6,498 bases of DNA from contig CAOSOP010000071.1 in NCBI GenBank assembly GCA_948525355.1, positions 1 through 6,498 of the forward strand. Direction: 5' to 3'. A program made the translations under genes and the position numbers. The DNA is from an uncultured Bacilli bacterium. Lineage in GTDB: Bacteria; Bacillota_I; Bacilli_A; RFN20; CAG-288. Position 1 is the stretch's first letter, and the number at the start of each line of letters is the position of its first letter. Below are positions 6,343 through 6,498 of the stretch, piece by piece. The notes below the pieces were generated by a model. It worked only from the letters and a program-made list of their open reading frames with translations, did not search any database and was not told the DNA's origin.

Positions 6343-6380
6343 GTTTCACCTATTTTATTGTATGCAAATATAGGCTCAAG

Positions 6381-6410
6381 TTGACTTTCTTATATATTTA
6401 AAAGTATAAA
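6381..6410 (+). promoter_or_regulatory. forward promoter for the gene leaving the right edge
   Basis: TTGACT (6381-6386), an 18-nt spacer and TATAAA (6405-6410) each match the consensus at five of six positions. Transcription would start near 6417, giving a leader of about 73 nt before ATG 6490. It lies in the 147-bp gap between two divergent reading frames. Confidence 0.5.
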
Positions 6411-6416
6411 AAACAG

Positions 6417-6489
6417 CTAATTGAAGAATTCATTAATAAAGAATTCGCCTTTTTGCGGCTTCACTTCTGGCCAAATAGAGGGGTAATTT
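6417..6489 (+). promoter_or_regulatory. structured leader candidate upstream of the edge gene
   Basis: An 8-nt direct repeat, AAGAATTC (6424-6431 and 6439-6446), opens the leader. GAATTC is a palindrome, so the two copies can also pair as a 6-bp stem. A GC-rich patch follows (6446-6472). CTTCT (6464-6468) can pair with AGAGG (6477-6481), covering the SD. The loop GGCC (6469-6472) is complementary to GGCT (6457-6460), so a small pseudoknot is possible. GGC 6457-6459 can instead pair with GCC 6447-6449. All stems are short, and no known riboswitch class was recognised. Confidence 0.3.
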
Positions 6490-6498
6490 ATGCCGGTT
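6490..6498 (+). CDS. start of a gene running out of the window (M-P-V...)
   Basis: ATG CCG GTT begins a reading frame cut by the window edge. A strong purine-rich SD (AGAGGGG, 6477-6483) lies six bases upstream, and a promoter lies about 80 bases before it. Three codons cannot identify a product. Ribosomal protein bS21 (rpsU), a classical partner of dnaG-rpoD, can start M-P-V, but so do many other proteins. Confidence 0.5.

Noticed and set aside
6352..6379. Minus-strand promoter TTGAGC-16-TAAAAT for the yqfQ-like gene
   Set aside because: The RNA would start near 6345, after the AGGTGA SD, so it conflicts with the only ribosome site. The alternative TACAAT box lacks a -35.
6421..6454. Intrinsic terminator from the two GAATTC copies followed by TTTTT
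   Set aside because: The 6-bp stem has only two G-C pairs and is separated from the T-run by GCC, so a working terminator is unlikely.

Overview
The window is a low-GC housekeeping region, most likely from a Bacillota/Mycoplasmatota-type bacterium (Erysipelotrichia, RF39, Acholeplasma and relatives). Three things point there: strong AT bias, AGGAGG-type ribosome binding sites, and the order glyQS-dnaG-rpoD-trmK with ispH and a yqfQ-like gene next to it, which recalls the sigA neighbourhood of Bacillus subtilis. UGA is used as a stop (glyQS and rpoD) and Trp is UGG, so this is genetic code 11 and not the Mycoplasma/Spiroplasma code 4.

Left part (1-5095, + strand). A probable gene tail and a weak terminator come first. 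A near-consensus sigma-A promoter (91-119) follows and drives a tightly packed four-gene operon: glycyl-tRNA synthetase (glyQS), DNA primase (dnaG), the primary sigma factor (rpoD/sigA) and tRNA(A22) N1-methyltransferase (trmK). This is a 'macromolecular synthesis' operon coupling translation, replication initiation and transcription. The junctions differ: GTGA overlap with a weak start for dnaG, a stop codon fused to a strong Shine-Dalgarno (SD) for rpoD, and ATGA overlap for trmK. The operon ends in a 16-bp perfect hairpin that also serves the converging gene.

Right part (5070-6342, - strand). A small yqfQ/vrrA-like gene is followed by a compact, divergent ispH, the last enzyme of the MEP isoprenoid pathway. 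ispH lacks an SD, and its best promoter puts the transcription start exactly on the ATG, which suggests a leaderless message.

Right edge (6343-6498). This is a divergent intergenic region with a likely + strand promoter, a leader of about 73 nt with a GC-rich patch that can fold over the SD, and the first three codons (M-P-V) of a gene running out of the window.

No mobile element, CRISPR array, toxin or defence system, or tRNA/rRNA gene is visible. The interesting features here are regulatory and architectural; I see no new multi-gene system.
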